A DNA stretch of 17,053 bases from Acidobacteriota bacterium (GTDB taxonomy: Bacteria; Acidobacteriota; Vicinamibacteria; Vicinamibacterales; CAVVIG01): the NCBI GenBank assembly GCA_003222555.1, contig QHWL01000083.1, positions 1-17,053 on the forward strand. Direction: 5' to 3'. The stretch's first letter is position 1. The number at the start of each line of letters is the position of its first letter. Shown one piece after another: positions 15,059 to 17,053 of this stretch. Under the pieces are notes generated by a model. The model searched no databases. It had not been told where the DNA came from and saw only the letters and a list, made by a program, of their open reading frames with translations. The translations under genes were made by a program, and so were the position numbers.

Positions 15059-17053
15059 GTGGATCGCGAGCTGCTGCTCGAGCTCGGATGCGAGGAGCTG
15101 CCGGCCAGTTGGCTGCCCTCGCTCACCAATCAAATCGGTGAAGTCATGGCGGGCCAGCTGCTCGAACATCGGCTGGCACCCGCAGCGCCCGCCGAAACGT
15201 TCAGCACTCCGCGGCGGCTCACCGTACGCCTCGCGCGCGTGCCCGAGCGCCAGACCGACTTCGAGGAACTGGTCAACGGTCCGCCCGTGTCCGCAGGCTT
15301 CAGACCGGATGGCACGCCGACACCCGCCGCGACCGGGTTCGCGGCGAAACAAGGCGTCGACGTGACGGCGCTCGAGCGGATCGAGACACCGAAGGGCGTG
15401 TACCTCGCATATCGCAAGCGGCTGCGCGGGAAGGCGGCCGTCGACGTGTTGCCGGCGGTGCTCGGCGGCACTCTTCGCGCGCTCACGTTTCCCAAGCTGA
15501 TGCACTGGGACGCGACCCTCGAGGACGGGCGCGGCGAGCTGCTGTTCGGCCGTCCGATTCGCTGGATCCTGTTCGTTTACGGCGGTCGCGTCGTGCCATT
15601 CACAATCACGCGCCCCGCGGCGGCACAAACCGGACAGGTGCAGGACGTCGCGTCGGGCGCCGTCACCTACGGGCATCGCTTTCTCACGACCAGCGGCCGG
15701 GCGGGGCACGCGATCAAAGTACGCACGTTCGACGAATACCGGGCCAGGCTGCTCGAACATTTCGTCATCCTCGAGCGCGGCGAGCGCCACGACAAAATTG
15801 CGCGCGAGCTCGACGTGAAGGCCCAGCGGCTGCAAGGCCGGGTCAGCCGTGCGGTGCACAGCGAGTCGGGCCTGCTGCACGAAGTGCCGGACCTGGTGGA
15901 ATATCCGTCTGTCGTCGCCGGGACCTTTGCGCAAGAGTTCCTCGATCTCCCCGAGGAAGTGCTGACAACCACACTGATTCACCATCAGCATTACTTTCCG
16001 GTGGAGACCGGTGACGGCAAGTTGAAGAACGCGTTTCTCGCCGTCATCAATACCGAGCCGGACAACGAGCGCACGATCTCTCGCAACGCCGAACGCGTCG
16101 TCACGGCGCGGCTGCGCGACGCCCGGTTCTTCTGGGAAGCGGACCGAAAGATCGCCCTCGAGACCCGGGTCGAACGCCTGTCCACGCTGCTGTTTCACAA
16201 GAAGCTCGGGACGTACAAGGAAAAGGCCGAGCGCGTGGAGTCGCTCGCGCGCTGGATTGCGCACGAGGCGTGCGGCGCCTCGGAGGAAGTCGGGGCGCAC
16301 GCCGCCAGGGCGGCCCGCCTCGCGAAGGCCGATCTCACCACCGACATGGTTCGGGAGTTCACCGAGCTCCAGGGGATAATGGGCGGCATCTACGCGCGTG
16401 CCGAGGGGCTGCCTGAAGAGGTCTGGAAGGCGATTTACTTCCACTATTGGCCCGTCGGTGTGGAAGCCGACGCGCCGCCCGCCCGCGAAGAGCTGGGCAA
16501 AGCGGCCGTCACCTGGGCCGCGGTGTCGCTCGCCGACAAGCTGGATACGATCGTCGGGCTCTTCGCGGCAGGGGAGAAGCCGACCGGTTCACGAGACCCG
16601 TACGGTCTGCGTCGCGCGGCGCACGGCGTGTTCAAAGTGCTCGTCGACCTCCCGCAGTTGACGGGAACACGAGCCAGGCCCCTGGTGCAGCCACTGCTGG
16701 ACGCGGCGGCGAAGCACTTCAAACCGTTTGGCGAATGGGAACCCGGGCAGCTCGTGCATTTCTACAGCTTCATGCTCGAGCGGTTCTCGTTCGTCTTGGA
16801 GAGTCGGGGCTTCGATATCCGCAACGTAAGGGCGGTGACTCGTGGTCGAACCTTCTCGAGCATCCGGCCGGCCGACGAGCTCATGAAATTGCAGGTGCTC
16901 CCGGAGTTCACCGAAACTCCCGAATTTCTGGCGCTGGCGGTGGCGTTCAAGCGGGCGAAAAATATCGCATGTGAGCTGCCGATCGAACGGTTCCGCTTCG
17001 CAGAGCAGACGGGAGTACCACTCGCTTTGACCGAGCCTGCGGAAAAGATGCTG
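15059..17053 (+). CDS. glyS: glycyl-tRNA synthetase beta subunit, 3' end outside the window
   Basis: Beta subunit that recognises and binds tRNA(Gly) for GlyQ. The frame is open for 665 codons from GTG 15059 to the window edge with no stop; E. coli GlyS has 689 residues, so only the C-terminal end is missing. The start reads M-D-R-E-L-L-L-E-L-G-C-E-E-L-P, the family's signature opening. Further landmarks are F-S-T-P-R-R-L (48-54), F-P-K-L-M-H-W-D (143-150), F-G-R-P-I-R-W (163-169), H-H-Q-H-Y-F-P-V near residue 310, A-D-L-T-T-D-M-V-R-E-F-T-E-L-Q-G in the HD-like domain, and S-R-D-P-Y-G-L-R-R-A. GTG touches the glyQ stop with no gap, which suggests coupled translation at equal amounts. Confidence 0.96.
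   Translation, partial: MDRELLLELGCEELPASWLPSLTNQIGEVMAGQLLEHRLAPAAPAETFSTPRRLTVRLARVPERQTDFEELVNGPPVSAGFRPDGTPTPAATGFAAKQGVDVTALERIETPKGVYLAYRKRLRGKAAVDVLPAVLGGTLRALTFPKLMHWDATLEDGRGELLFGRPIRWILFVYGGRVVPFTITRPAAAQTGQVQDVASGAVTYGHRFLTTSGRAGHAIKVRTFDEYRARLLEHFVILERGERHDKIARELDVKAQRLQGRVSRAVHSESGLLHEVPDLVEYPSVVAGTFAQEFLDLPEEVLTTTLIHHQHYFPVETGDGKLKNAFLAVINTEPDNERTISRNAERVVTARLRDARFFWEADRKIALETRVERLSTLLFHKKLGTYKEKAERVESLARWIAHEACGASEEVGAHAARAARLAKADLTTDMVREFTELQGIMGGIYARAEGLPEEVWKAIYFHYWPVGVEADAPPAREELGKAAVTWAAVSLADKLDTIVGLFAAGEKPTGSRDPYGLRRAAHGVFKVLVDLPQLTGTRARPLVQPLLDAAAKHFKPFGEWEPGQLVHFYSFMLERFSFVLESRGFDIRNVRAVTRGRTFSSIRPADELMKLQVLPEFTETPEFLALAVAFKRAKNIACELPIERFRFAEQTGVPLALTEPAEKML

Overview
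The window is a 17 kb stretch of a GC-rich bacterial genome with every supported gene on the + strand: 12 complete protein genes and one cut by the right edge. A b6f-like split Rieske/cytochrome b operon with a huge multihaem partner, next to a housekeeping block hisS-aspS-phoH-ybeY-corC-era-recO-glyQ-glyS, together with the repeat style of the spacers, suggests Acidobacteriota, possibly class Vicinamibacteria. That placement is inferred from gene content and not tested.

Region 1 (about 1-5840) is a respiratory quinol-oxidising complex: Rieske protein, cytochrome b N-terminal half, cytochrome b C-terminal half, and a membrane-anchored coiled-coil octahaem cytochrome c. The last appears to replace cytochrome c1 or f. 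The cytochrome b half carries b6f-type features: a 15-residue helix-D histidine spacing and a cysteine placed like the haem c_i anchor. The Qo motif reads A-P-W-Y instead of P-E-W-Y. No cytochrome c1/f and no oxidase genes are in view.

Region 2 (6008-9106) is hisS-aspS, preceded by a good sigma70-type promoter that leaves almost no leader. Region 3 (9169-13053) starts at a second near-consensus promoter and runs phoH-ybeY-corC/hlyC-era with overlaps or gaps of a few bases: RNA metabolism, rRNA maturation and ribosome assembly. Region 4 (13167-end) is recO, a 356-base repeat-rich spacer, then glyQ-glyS for the two-subunit glycyl-tRNA synthetase (glyS is incomplete).

The most unusual feature lies between the genes. 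Several spacers contain a stretch built from 7-, 8- or 9-base units repeated in tandem, mostly folded back as an inverted repeat. The unit sequence differs from site to site but the design is the same (35-101, 857-960, 1801-1881, 5861-5987, 13081-13134, with one-armed forms at 7318-7338 and 13850-13876). Other repeat-like segments have entered coding sequence: the last codons of hisS, the C-terminal tail of phoH, and an insertion of about 36 residues inside ybeY. I saw no tRNA, rRNA, CRISPR array, insertion sequence or riboswitch.
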